From assembly GCF_042453785.1 (NCBI RefSeq), contig NC_091673.1:441501-505500 (forward strand): a DNA stretch of 64,000 nt, given 5' to 3'. A model generated the notes under the pieces. That model had not been told where the DNA came from. It worked only from the letters and a program-made list of their open reading frames with translations, and ran no database searches. Shown piece by piece: positions 19,216 through 31,079 of this stretch. The stretch comes from Malus domestica (taxonomy: Eukaryota > Streptophyta > Magnoliopsida > Rosales > Rosaceae). Numbering within the stretch: the first letter of the stretch is position 1; every line of letters starts with the position of its first letter. A program made the position numbers and the translations under genes.

Positions 19216-20723
19216 ATGAGCAGCAACGAAACCACAGTGCCGGAAGCCTATCCGATGAACGGTGGAGATGGCGCATACAGCTACACCAAAAACTCCAATT
19301 GCCAGGTTCCTTCAGTTCTATCAACTAATGTAGTTGTTCATGTTCATAATTTTCATGTTAAAAAACGATTGGATAATTTGCGTTAAATTTATCTATATTA
19401 GGGGGTAGGGAGATTCAAACTTGGGTGTAGGTGAGAGCACATTGCTCTAGCAAACTCGACTAATATGCATTCATGTTTCGAATTTCAATTCTTATGAATA
19501 AATGAACTTTTGCCTTGCTCTTCCAATAGAAAATTTTGTAAGAGGTTTTGTTGACACAAACTATATTTTATACTGTGCAGAGAGCTGCAGCAAATGTTTC
19601 AAAGAGTCTACTTGATGATGCAATAGCAGAGAAGCTTGACGTAGAGGACTTCTCTTGCAATCCAAGCAACGCATTTCGGATAGCAGATTTGGGATGTTCA
19701 GTTGGACCAAACACTTTCTTTAGTGTCCAAAACATTCTGGAGGCAGTGAACCACAAGTACCAATCCCAATGCATCTCCTCCCAAATGCCTGAATTCCAAG
19801 TATTCTTCAGTGATCATGTTGCCAACGATTTCAACACCCTTTTCGCATCTTTGCCTCCGGAAAGGCAGTACTTTGCAGCTGGCGTGCCGGGATCTTTCCA
19901 CGGCCAGTTATTCCCCAAGTCCTCGCTTCATTTCGTGCATTCTTCGTATGCAGCTCACTGGCTCTCTAAGGTACCGGAGCAAGTGGTAGACAAGAACTCT
20001 CCGGCGTGGAACAAAGGGAAGATTTACTACACGACCTCCCCTGATGAAGTAGTTGATGCTTATGCAGCCCAATTTGGTAAAGACATGACAGCATTCTTGG
20101 AAGCTAGGGCTCAAGAGCTTGTGGTGGGTGGAATGATGGTGATAATCATGCAAGCCATCCCAAACGGGACCCCTCCATCTCGGATTCCAAATGGCATCAT
20201 GTTTGATTTTCTGGGGTCTACTCTCATGGAGATTGCCAAGGAAGTAAGTCAGTTGGCAACTCTTACGTGTTCAATTAGAAAGATTCAACAGACGAGAATT
20301 ATGTTAGTTGGTTATGACAATGCGTTTGTCTCTTGCAACGCACCTAACTTCCTCTATGTTTGTTTTGTAACACTTGACTCGTAGGGATTGATTAGCGAAG
20401 GAGAGGTGGACTCGTTCAACATTCCAACATACAACACAACTCCGAAGGAAATGATGGAGGTGATCGAAAGAAATGGATGCTTCAGCATAGCGAGAATTGA
20501 GTCGACAAGCCCATGGTCAAAAGCCGGTCATATGATCAACGGGCCGGGACTCACAATGCAGCTCAGAGCTGGCATGGAGGGAGTTTTCAAAACACATTTT
20601 GGAACTGAGATAACGGACCAAATGTTTGATAGGGTTTATGAAAAAAGTGGAGAACTTATTCACAAAATAGAATCCAGCTGCAAAGAAGGAACTCAGTTGT
20701 TTCTTGCTCTCAAACGCAAATGA
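19216..20723 (+). CDS. SABATH-family S-adenosylmethionine carboxyl methyltransferase
   Basis: Three exons: 19216-19305, 19581-20243, 20385-20723, totalling 1092 nt (363 aa), a normal SABATH length. These enzymes transfer methyl from SAM to the carboxyl of small acids such as salicylate, jasmonate, benzoate or indole acetate. Visible motifs: N-terminal MNGGDGAYSYTKNSNCQ, which contacts SAM and substrate; the SAM loop IADLGCSVGPNTF; VPGSFHGQLFP; HSSYAAHWLSKVPE lining the acid pocket; and the helical cap ending EGTQLFLALKRK. The pocket reads SSYAAHW, unlike the SSYSLMW I remember for salicylate methyltransferases. It is closer to uncharacterised members of the At5g37990/At5g38100 type. I therefore leave the substrate open. 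There are no lesions. TATA box and GA-rich leader lie just upstream. Confidence 0.93.
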
Positions 20724-21484
20724 AGCAACACAAATATTGTGCTAAACACTTTCTTATGTTTAGTTAATACTTTTCTTTTGGTATATCTCTTGAAAGCGGA
20801 CTTTGTATTTGACTATTCTGCATATGTTTTATTTCTTTTGAGTAAACCTATTCATTTGAAAGAATTCCATACACTTTTTGAAAGGACTCCAAAAACTAAA
20901 TGAACAAAAGTCGTGCAAATAACTTTAAAAAATGACATTTTGAGTGACATTCTTGTGCAACTCATTCATTATCTGTCGGAGCTCAACTTGGCCTTTAAAA
21001 CTAGCTTCTAAGGAAGTGTTGCCCAAGGGTTCTTAAACAATTCTTTGTATCGTTCCAATTTTATCTGGGCACTCTCGAAGGGACACTTTTAGTCACTTCA
21101 AAATATGTTTTTTTTCTTCGATGTAAGATGATTCTGCAGAGAGAAAATCACCTACCCAAATAAGTTGGGTGGACATGATTTAGGCCCGACAATTGGCGCT
21201 ACCCAAGTTCAAAACTAGAGCCCAAATTTCAAAATCTTACCCAAAAAGGAAAAACTGGGAGTCCAAAGCGGGTGATTGGGGGTTCGGCCGGCCGGTTTGG
21301 ATGTTGGACCCGGTCAAACGCGACAAGAAAATGATGAAGTTTCCAGCGAGTGTCTTCCTTCGAAATGGCACTAAACATTCTCCAATCAATCGATCAAATA
21401 TTTGTCGGTCTGTGAATTGTGAAATGGAGGAGGAGCCCTTGAGATTGCAGAATTGGGATTCGATTCCGGTTCAGCTGCAGTTAC
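20724..21484. other. Intergenic between SABATH and DHHC genes
   Basis: SABATH 3' UTR on the left; DHHC promoter and leader on the right. The 106-residue frame at 21193-21513 overlaps the DHHC start region out of frame, has no recognisable domain, and I do not accept it as a gene. An in-frame TGA just upstream of 21485 supports that ATG as the DHHC start. Confidence 0.5.
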
Positions 21485-23597
21485 ATGGCATTTTCAATCT
21501 CTGTATCCTCTGAAGCTGCTGCTCCAACGGTAATTCCAACCATGGCCGACTTGCCCAAGGTCAAACTCTTCTCCCGTCTCCCCTCGCGTTCTGTTCTTCT
21601 TCTTTTGTAATTTAGCAATTTTCTTCTTCTGTCGTGGGCAAAACTTAATCAGATTTTTTTGTAAATAAATTCGTCCTTTTTTTTTCCTTGTAGTTTCTTT
21701 TGCATTTTTCTGTCCCCGTTCTTCATATTTATTGATTTTCCTCTTTTTCCAAAAGCTAAATGGTAATCGGAAGCTGGAAGCGCTTAAGCTTATCGATCTG
21801 TTTATTTCTTTTAACTTTTGTTTTGGTTGTTTTTAGACCGAGTACAATAACAATTCTTGCCTGATTATTTGGTAAAAGTGCTTTTTCTGTGAATATTCAT
21901 TTGTTAAATTTGCTTTTGCTTTTGAATGATTGGCATTCATGTTGCAAGAAATAAGTTGTGCTAGATTATTCGGTTTCCATAAAACACAGAACCTAATAAT
22001 GGATTCGGTTTCCACATGGATCTTACTGGTTGTGCAAGTTTGAATTTTATTGTCTTGGTTGCTTACTTGTGGGTTTCATGTAGGAGCATTTTATAGAATC
22101 CATCAAGGATGACTATGACGTCACGTGTTGGGGTTGTGGATTACGCCTTGTTCTTCCATCAAATGCTCCAATTTTCAAGTGTGGTTGGTGTGGAGCTTTA
22201 ACAAATCACAATGCGGGGAAACGTGAATGCAAATACTTTTGGTTGAGGCGCTTGCGGGATCGCTGCTTAGTCAGTATCCTGTTCATGTTTATGCTATTTG
22301 TGATGTGTATGTACTCGTTCCTCGTGTCATTCGCTTTGGAATCTCTCTCCATTTTGCTTGCACTTTTGTTGACATTCCTCGTATAATATCTTCTGTGTGG
22401 GAAATGGTCAAAATATTTCCATGAAAGAAGATCAAGAAAATTTACTTAATTGCAAAATGTGAAACTGCAATGGGGGAGTTAATAGCTTCTTTTTGGGGAT
22501 TCAGGAGCGTGTTACGAAATTTGCATTGTTTTGTGTGTTCTACAGGTCGAGTAGATAGATTTTGTTTTTCTTTTATTTTTCATGTTGACATGTTTTCTAA
22601 AATTGCAGGTGGTGGAGTGTGGGCGCTGTTCCCTGTTCTTTTCGATATCAGCTATTTCCATGGAATTTTTCACTCCATCATTACCTTCATGTTATCTGTA
22701 GCCACTGTTTATACAGTCAGTTCTGCTTCATTTGCGTGTGCTGGAACACCTCCATACAGAGTGTGGGGAAGCTATCCAGCTGTGGGGAAGGGTGACCTCG
22801 ATAATTATACCTTCTGTCACCAATGCTCAAAGCCAAAGTCGCCTAGCACTCATCATTGCCGGTCCTGTGGAATGTGTATATTGGACATGGATCATCATTG
22901 CCCATTTGTGAGCGTCGTCATCTTCTTCCCTGTTCGAAAATATGTTGGTCGGTTGTTTTACGGAATATCTTTCTGTCTATTGAATGCTTTATCTTTTAAT
23001 CACTTGACTTCTAGGTATCAGTAAGACTTGGTTGATTGGGATATGAGATCATAACACTCATACTGATAGCATTGTCGCCGTACGATTTTGATGCAGATTG
23101 GGAATTGTGTTGGTGCGTCTAACCACCGACACTTCATTGCCTTCCTCATATCAGTTGTCACCAGTATGTTCTATATTTCTATCATGGCTATGTATGTGGG
23201 TTATCATATCTGGCCATCCATAACATACGACCACTTACATGCCGTTGACAGTGATTCAGCTACAACAGCTATCCGTGGGATTATACATGGTTTTCTAAGA
23301 TCCGCTGTCCTTTTACCCCCTAGAGGGCTTATTCTAATATATCTGTTTGTTTCAAGTGTTTCGTTGGAGATAGGGCTGGGCATACTTCTGTGGCAGCAGC
23401 TCAGTTTTATTTACGAGGGAAAGACGTATTTGAGTCATTTAAGTTCACGGGGAAGTGATGAAGTTGGAGAGAAGGATTGCCAAAACCTCGTGCGTTTCTT
23501 GGCATTCCCGTATCCCTTGTCAAGATATCTTTCCCTCTGCTCTCTCTCAAGAGTTTTGCCAAGTTTCCAAAAGAAGACGCATAAACACAAGAAGTAA
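21485..23597 (+). CDS. DHHC-type protein S-acyltransferase (plant PAT11-like)
   Basis: Four exons: 21485-21559, 22084-22306, 22609-22907, 23097-23597, totalling 1098 nt (365 aa). The enzyme palmitoylates cysteines of membrane-associated proteins. Order of parts: N-terminal CWGCG...KCGWCG zinc-ribbon-like segment; two membrane segments ([18 protein letters not shown] and the [18 protein letters not shown] region); the cysteine-rich DHHC domain ([32 protein letters not shown]) with its catalytic Cys; two more membrane segments ([33 protein letters not shown]); and a basic tail KKTHKHKK. The 22306 donor (T|GTATGT) is chosen because it restores the conserved FVMCGGVW junction; reading past it meets a stop. 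The DHHC domain is split between exons 3 and 4 after DHHCPF. A relic of exon 3 lies at 12968-13050. The PAT11 assignment is from memory of family sequences. Confidence 0.93.
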
Positions 23598-24318
23598 AAG
23601 CACTACTCTATTTTCCTTTTCCTTTTCTATTACTCATTTTTTAGGAGGGGGGCTTGATTTTACTTTCATGGTAAGCAAAACTTTGAAGGTTCACGGGGTT
23701 TATACACCGAGTAATACTATTCATACTATGTTTTTGTATCATATTTTCATACCATTTTAAGTGACATTTGATGTTGATAGCCACATCATTTGAATTAATC
23801 AGATTTTTAAATTTAATTCATTATTTAATAAACTAATAATTAAGAAAAATTAGTTAATTAAATGATGATTGTGGTATACGAGGAGTCTTTCTCCTTCATT
23901 TCCTTGGGTTTTGCAAATTTTTCAAATGATGTGGCTGCCCACATTAGATGCCACCTAAGGTGATTCGAAAATGTTGTACAAAAATATGATATGAATAACA
24001 TTACTCGACTTTTTTTGTAGGGGGATGACTGTTGGAACACTTGTGGGTTTATCGAGTTGTGGATGATTTGTATTATAAATTTAAATTAATTGGAGAAGAT
24101 GAAACACTTTTGTTTAATTTTATTTACTGTTAGATGTAGATTGCAGAAATGGGTTGGATAATGTTCGGAAAATATAAAATTTATATATGTATTGTTGGAA
24201 ATGTAATCAGTTACCAGTGAGAAACCTACAATAGCCGTTGCCGGTCACATGTTTAAAAGTGGACTTCCCCACCTCTCGTTTAAAGGATAACATTTCAGTA
24301 CCTCCTCTCCTCCTCCTC

Positions 24319-24373
<55 letters not shown>

Positions 24374-24384
24374 TAGTCTCTCCG
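23598..24384. other. Intergenic between DHHC and YGGT genes
   Basis: Probable DHHC 3' UTR, then AT-rich DNA, then the YGGT promoter and its CT-rich leader. No additional gene seen. Confidence 0.5.
24322..24370 (+). repeat. CT microsatellite in the YGGT leader
   Basis: About 24 CT units ending 14 bases before the ATG at 24385. A pyrimidine tract like this in the leader is common in plant genes and likely length-variable. Confidence 0.9.
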
Positions 24385-25342
24385 ATGGCTACCTGTTCTT
24401 ATCTTCTCAACCACGTCCAGATTAAAGGTACCAATTAAAACTGGTTTTCGTTCTTCCTGTTTCGGAGTAGCTTTCTGTAAGATTTCATTGTTTTGTGTTC
24501 TTGATTTCCAATTTGTTGTAGGATGGCCCTCCACGAGAAGGATATCCAAGCTTGGAAATCTCAATCCTATTGTGAGTACCCCAGCTCTGTTTTTCCATTG
24601 CAAATTTGAACTTGGCCAACTTTCTTGAAGCGAATAACTTCTGCACACCCGTTTTCTCTTCATGCACGCTTGTGTTTCGTTGCAAATTGAATTCAAAGGC
24701 AAGAGCAGTGTGCTGGAGAAGAAAAAGAAGGGTGTGCGGAAATCGCTTCCCCTCTAACATCGGCCATGTTCAAACTCTATTCATATGATTTCAACGAACT
24801 CTTTTCCATCTTGTCAGGAAAGCTTCAAGACAAGAAGTGAAAGGCAGCCAAGGCAAGGACTCCTAATTGCACAATGTTCCTTCTGTTTGGTCCAAGTCGG
24901 AGCTGCTTCTCCTACCGCTCTGTTGTCATTGAAGCCATCTGATGATATAGATGCAGTTTCAAACATTTTCCGCATCGGTCCGCCGAGCACGCCACAGAAC
25001 GTCTCAAATCTAATGCACAACTTGGTGCTGGCAGATTTGGACCCTGCAACAGCAAAGCTAGCAATCGGGTTTCTGGGTCCATTTTTTTCGCTGTTCTCGT
25101 TTCTCTTCATAATAAGGATAGTCATGTCCTGGTACCCAAAACTTCCGGTTGGGAAGTTCCCGTATGTGGTGGCTTATGCTCCCACGGAGCCGATTCTCGT
25201 GGCAACCAGAAAGGTGATCCCGCCGTTGGGCGGTGTGGACGTTACGCCGGTGGTGTGGTTCGGATTGATTAGCTTCCTAAATGAGATATTGGTAGGTCCT
25301 CAGGGCCTTCTTGTTCTCCTCTCTCAACAGCTTAGCAGCTAA
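24385..25342 (+). CDS. YGGT-family plastid membrane protein (YlmG2/CCB3-like)
   Basis: Three exons: 24385-24427, 24522-24571, 24818-25342, totalling 618 nt (205 aa). The YGGT family (bacterial YggT, plant YlmG and CCB3) are small membrane proteins of plastids. Members act in nucleoid distribution/division (YlmG1) or haem attachment to cytochrome b6 (CCB3). The N-terminus (MATCSYLLNHVQIKGWPSTR) is basic and Ser/Thr-rich, fitting a transit peptide. The core has one hydrophobic helix (FLGPFFSLFSFLFIIRIVMS), the signature WYPKLPVGKFPYVVAYAPTE, the RKVIPPLGGVDVTPVVW loop and a second helix (GLISFLNEILVG). I cannot separate YlmG2 from CCB3 by eye. It is convergent with anamorsin, 500 bp away. Confidence 0.88.
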
Positions 25343-25840
25343 GCATACGAGATTAGTCTTGTGCAATATATGAGAACTGTAATTTTTTTGTGGAAGAGTG
25401 AATAATAAACTTCGTCGTTGCGACGTTGCCTGTGTTTGTGGTTTCTTATAGCCCGACTGTCGAGAGACGAAAATGTCTACTCATGGACTCATGGACTCTC
25501 CGAGTCGAAAATGGCGGAAATTCAAAATGTGAAAGAAAAGTTGTCGAGAAGCATGAGCAAATGCGTTGCAGCAGGTACACAATAAGTAATAAGCACTGTT
25601 GCTTTGAAAAGTCGAAACAAACATAAACCGAAGAAACAAGTCTGATATGCCAGTAAAACGATAATGACAAAATGGACCAAACTAAGGCCACAACACACTA
25701 TCAAATTTTGAACCAGAATTTACGTTTTGGTTCACAGAGATGCAACCCAAAATTCATATATCCGAAGAGCAGTAGCCTAGGGAGCGAAGAAAACCATCAC
25801 CACATACCATTCAGTTGTATTTGAAGAAGGCGGTTCTAGT
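25343..25840. other. Convergent 3' flanks of YGGT and anamorsin genes
   Basis: The 3' UTRs of two convergent genes meet here. I see no further gene. The minus-strand frames of 60-81 residues show no family features. Confidence 0.5.
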
Positions 25841-28375
25841 CTAGATGTCTGCTGTAAGGAAGTTCGCGGACAATGATACCTGGAAAAGAGATGAATGTTA
25901 ACCCGAGAGGCAGAGATAGCAAGAGAGAGGGAGCAAGGGATTGATTTTGAATCCAAGAAAACACCTTCTCGCCGGGTTTGAATGGAGGAAGACCTTTAAA
26001 AGGACATGTAGCGCATCGAAAAGCATCCCCTAGTCCACACTGCAGGTCGTAATTTTCAGAGCAAAGAAAACAAAACTGAACCAAACAATAAAAATACATC
26101 AAAAAGCAGATGGATGAGAAACTAGAGGACATACACTGCCACATTGCGACTTGAAATTGCTCAAATCTACAGTGGAGCCTAACTTCTCTACTTTCTGCTC
26201 TTCTTCGGCTCTCCCACATGTGCAGTTTTTACAAGCTTTCCTTGTGCTTCCAACTTCGCAATCACTTGCTGCACAAGCACATTGTTTTAAAGATATACAA
26301 AAATTACATTTGACCCCCAAAAGAATCTCATAAGGCCGACAAACAATGAAGACAATTCAAAATAACATAATTTTGAACCATGATGTCTTACATAGCAGCT
26401 GGGGTTTCTTTAAGTCCTCTTCTGTTAGTAAACTATCTTCATCAATGAGATCTGAATCATCATTGATCTGAATTTTTGGTAAAGTTTTTGTGGTCTTTTT
26501 TAAGGCAAAAGATGAACCAATCTTCCAAGAAGGCTTTTTAGCCTTGACCTACAAAGAGAGAACAAAATTAAAGCTCAAACGACTAATGTTAGCTATGCCA
26601 AAGCATATCCCGTGATAAATGAACATGGATACATATTACAAATTTTATCAAAAGCATCCCATCAGCAAGTAAAATCCAAGATATTCTTTTCCTTTTTGTT
26701 AAATCATGAAATGCTAGAGTAACCAACAAAATCAGAGATAACAAACGTCCATTGAATGGTATTCTCATGTGCTACCAAAAAAAAAAAAAACAGCAGTGCA
26801 CCAGTGCAAAAGACTTGGGCAATTCATATACAGGGAGATTGATGACGTGGGTAGAAGAGATTCAATGACACGCCTACAAGAAATTAAATGGAGAACATAA
26901 TGCTAGCATGATTGAATGACAGGAGAAACTTCACACATAGGATCCTAACTAGACCCTGATAATGGTCCATGTAGCAACTCCAAACAGTTGGAGTTAAGGC
27001 CGAAGTGAGTTCAACTAAGTTTTGTGTTATTTAGTTAACAGGCAAGGGGGAGGATTGGGAAACATAGTTTTAGGATGGTAGTAACACAAACTTACCCCAA
27101 AAGATAACTCAGATGGTAAACTTGATTTAACTTGAAAAGCTTTTGCTTCTAGAAAACCAGACAATAGTAACTTGCGCTCAATAACGGAGGTGGTCTGCAA
27201 TAAAACCCAAGTCAGATTTCTCATTCATGCCAAAACAAAATCTATAATGTCACCATGTGAACATTAATTACCTTATCTGTTTCCCCTTTAGAAGCATCAG
27301 ATATCTTGTAAATTAGAACTGTCCCACCAGGCTTCAAGACTCTTGAGATTTCCCCTAGCAACTGCTCATTTGGAAATTCAATCGATCTACAAAGAGTAAA
27401 CACAATATTGACAGTGGAAGGCCCCACCGGCAGCTCATCTGTCATGTCATATACCAAAACAAAATGAGATGAACACTAAGTTTTTGGCTACTATGTAAAC
27501 TACGCAGATGACAAACTAGTGAGAATTAAAAATAAATAGCTAATCCTAGACCGGTAGATCCAACATAAAAACTAAGCAATTGACCATTGGATGCTACACA
27601 ATACTGCCCAATATGAAATATCAGAATACCGAATACGAATCTGGTTCATAAGTAGCGATTTAATCAAGCAATGGTTTATAAAACAGCTTTGTAATCCACG
27701 GAAACATATTGAAAGGCACTGTCGGAGAAAAAGCGTGAGGTAAATAAAATAATACAGACAATACTACATTAAATCACAAAACCGAATAAGAAACTTACTT
27801 GAAGAAGACAGAGTGACAATTTGAGGTTCACACTTTTCGGTCCCGAGCTCCCTTGATGCATCAAAAACTAGACCAACCGGTAGAACTCCATCATCCGTAA
27901 ATGCCAGCACAGATCCCTGCAGAAACCAAGTCAACATATTTCAGTGGGCAAATCAACTGCTAAGATAATACGACGAACAAAATCATCTATGAATCTGAGA
28001 AAAAAAGCTTAGTTCTTGAAATTTTGAGGCTGAAGAACTAATAACAGCTGAAACAAACACAAAATCAAATCGATAAAATGACAAATAATAAAGTCAGGTT
28101 CTTCATTCTTAAATTAAAAAATCAAAATAAAAAATTGCAATAAGAGTCGGAAAGGTCGATTAATATCTAAAGCTTAAAAGTACTCAGTTCTTTTGTTTTT
28201 TAATTTCGCTTTCAGTTTTCTGAGCAGCCAAACGGTCATGAATCGCAGGGAAAAAAATCGCAGTAAATGAAAAATCGAAAACACAAACGCATTGCAATAA
28301 GATCTAAGCAAGCAATTGCAGAACAAGGAAGATAATTGAGATCTGAAAGGGTTTAGACCAGAGAAAACTGACCAT
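25841..28375 (-). CDS. DRE2: Anamorsin homolog (cytosolic Fe-S assembly factor DRE2/CIAPIN1)
   Basis: Electron-transfer partner of the diflavin reductase TAH18/ATR3 at the start of cytosolic iron-sulfur assembly. Exons, high to low: 28375-28373, 27916-27799, 27438-27272, 27194-27096, 26548-26392, 26268-26135, 26039-25965, 25879-25841. They sum to 792 nt (263 aa), the expected size. The N-terminal half is the methyltransferase-like fold ([27 protein letters not shown]); a linker with [21 protein letters not shown] follows. The C-terminal domain has both cluster motifs: [15 protein letters not shown] and the twin [15 protein letters not shown], then [20 protein letters not shown]. Exon 1 supplies only the start codon: ATG is followed at once by the donor GTCAGT, and the next exon continues GSVLAFTDD. 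The frame closes exactly with this choice. If a different first exon is used, only the first residues change. Confidence 0.95.
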
Positions 28376-29275
28376 GGCGTCGAAGGAGGAACAGATCTTC
28401 AAGCCCTAAAAGCAAAAACCGCAGCGTATCGATTCTTCTACAGCCCAGCCAACAATGCCTCGTGCTTGTATTTGTTCGCTGCCGACTTCCCTTTTCTCTC
28501 TTGCGTTCGGCGATTTGGCAACTTGGTACGCTGCGTGGGAAGTATTTAAAAGGAATACGTGGACGATGGAGTATGGAGTATGACGTGTAAACCAATTCGT
28601 GAGCCGGGCACACTTGGCCGCGCGTGGGCCTTCTGGATCCTTGACACGTGTTTACAATTATATGGAAAATTACGGCTTTTTCTTATTTATTTATTGTCTA
28701 GGGCTTTTTTTTCTTCTGATTTTATGTATAATTAACGTTTTCTTAGTGTAAATAATAAAAAAATAATATATATATATATATAATAAAAATGTATGATTGG
28801 TAATGTATTCGTTGCATGAATGTATAGGCATTCAAAGTCAATAATGCGCAGGCATTTCTTTTCTTTTTATGCGCAACACGTAGATTTCTGATCTTTAAAA
28901 AAAAAAAATTAAAAACGGAAATAAAAAATATGTGATAAACGAAAAAAAAGAGCGCAGAAATGATTTCTCGTGTTTATGGCCGGATTTGTTTATGGTTCGT
29001 TCATCCAAGTGCAAAGCCAGGTTTGGGCAAATAAATCTGCAAAACCAGTTGAGTTTCTTTGTGCTTAAAAATTAATTGAGTCAGCACTTCGTACCATAAA
29101 ACTTGGGTCACTAAAAACATCCAAAGTCTCGTAATCCATACGACAACACTCGAAGAGAATATCAGAGCTACAACAGCATCAGATGAAAGAAAACTACTAA
29201 AATCACACTGACCACAAATCAAGGGAGGAAGGAAAGCAAGAAATCCTAACAGAATCCGCAACTAGAAAATCGAAA
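28376..29275. other. Intergenic between anamorsin promoter and DWF1 3' end
   Basis: Holds the anamorsin leader and promoter, including ACACGTG elements near 28640-28655, and the DWF1 3' UTR. An AT microsatellite lies near 28768-28783. No gene seen. Confidence 0.5.
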
Positions 29276-31079
29276 TCAGTAGTCCACTGACTCATCAACC
29301 TCGGCAATAGGAGTCTCGAGGATGGCTTGCTCCGCTTCCTGCACCTCTTTCTCGGTCTTCCTTCCCTTCTTGGACTTGTAGTACACACTCATGAAAGTTC
29401 CCACAGCACCATACTTCCTCCTGCAGTTCTCGTAATGCCCCGCATCAAACATCCTCCAGAAGTTCTTCTCGTTCAGCTCAGACACAGCATACTGAGGCTG
29501 GAACCCGTGGTTCTCAATCAGCCAATTCTCCATCCGGCGAACTGCTTCTGAACCATCAAAAACCTCACCCCTCAATACCGGGCCCGGTGCATAGTAGACA
29601 CCAACATCTGTGTACATCTGAGAGTATTGCGTGTCTCCCTGTCTACGGTGTTGCTCAAAGCCTGGTTCGGTGTATATCATTGTCTTGATGGGATTCTTGT
29701 ACATTCTGTGAGGGCAGAGCCAGATGGGGTACACCTATAGAATCAACAAAACAGGATCAACAAAATGGATTATGGAACATGATTAAATTCAAAATGGACT
29801 TTCGAGTTTAAGTAAAACAAGACATGTTTACCTCCATCTCATGGTGAACCCATTCCAATGCATCCCCGACCTTGAAAAGAGGAACGAGCATGTCTTGAAT
29901 GACGTGATTGTCGTGGTAATAGTTTCTAATGGCTTCACCTTGAGTAGCCTTGAGTAGGGAAATCTTGGGTGGCATCATCCAGCCCAACAAAAATCTGAAC
30001 CACCACTGATCAGCAAATGGAAGGATAAGCTTTCCCTCCCAATAAATACTCCGGGTGTGCCTGTGGTAATAGTCCCTTGTCGGGATGTATTCTACAAACT
30101 CCCCTTTCTTTAGTGCTTTCTCGGCATGCTGGTAGAACCAGGGTTTAAACCACCACCCAACTTCGTTAATAACATTGCCCTTCTTCTTCGCTTCTTCTTT
30201 TGAAGCATATCTTCCCGTCATGCACACAGCTTCTGTTGGAGTATAAATCATGGTTTCAACAAAGTCTGGAACCTTTTCGGGGTTGTCCTGATCTCCATCT
30301 CTCGGGGCAAAAGAATCGCTGTATGCCTGAGCAATCTCTTTCAGATTTCCTACCACAGGTTTGTATGTCAGCCTCATGTATTCCTTGATAGGTATGAGCT
30401 TGATCTCAGCAGATACAAGAAGCCCCAATGTTCCCTGAGACCATGGAATAGCATAGAAAAGATCAGAGTACTCATTATCCCTGGTGGCTCTGACAACTCG
30501 GCCATCTGCAAGAACAATCTCATAGGCCACAACAGTATCAGAGAACAGTCCATAGATGTGAGAGCTTCCTTCAATTCCATAGCCATTAATGAGACCACCA
30601 ACAGTAAGATCATCAAACTCAGCAACCACGGCAAGGGCAAGATTCAATGGAACCGTTACCCTGGTTATCTGCCCCATGTTGACTAAGGGCTCAACTTTCG
30701 CAATCATTCTCTCTCGATCAATTTCAAGGACATTTCTGAATGCAGACAAATCAACCTCAAAGTGACGAGCCCTCTTGTAGTCAACATTCCTCATTCCAAC
30801 AGCTATCCACGGTTTTCGTGCTGTGCAAACAAGCCCATCCTTTGATGGGTTCCTGTCTTTGAGTCGTTTTACAACCTTCTGAACATTTTCATCATGTTCC
30901 TTTTGACGCCTCTTGTAGGATTTCATCTCAGATCTTACATCCCCGAGGTACGTGAGAAAGTACAAAGTGAAGGAGATGGGGAGAACAACAAAGATAACAA
31001 CAATCCATCGGAATTGAACAAGAAAGTCCACCAAGGCCGTCTTCCTCTTTGGACGCAGTGGGGTTCCAAGATCCGACAT
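29276..31079 (-). CDS. DWF1: Delta(24)-sterol reductase DWARF1/DIMINUTO
   Basis: FAD-dependent oxidoreductase of the ER that turns 24-methylenecholesterol into campesterol, the precursor of brassinosteroids. Two coding exons: 31079-29832 and 29734-29276, totalling 1707 nt (568 aa), close to the 561 aa of the Arabidopsis protein. The N-terminal membrane anchor is FRWIVVIFVVLPISFTLYFLTYL (about residues 23-45, split here as FRWIVVIFVVLP and ISFTLYFLTYL). A FAD_binding_4 domain follows, with VEPLVNMGQITRVTVPLNL, DDLTVGGLINGYGIEGSSH and SQGTLGLLVSAEIKLIP. The C-terminal half (YPIWLCPHRMYKNP, YGAVGTFMSVYYKSKKGRK) is strongly plant-DWF1-like; the basic tail fits the known calmodulin-binding property. 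A leader intron is likely between AG|gtactc near 32526 and CAG|AATAGGG near 31101. No lesions. Confidence 0.97.

Noticed and set aside
21193-21513. 106-residue frame before the DHHC gene
   Set aside because: It is out of frame with the DHHC start, has no recognisable domain, and its end overlaps the accepted first exon.
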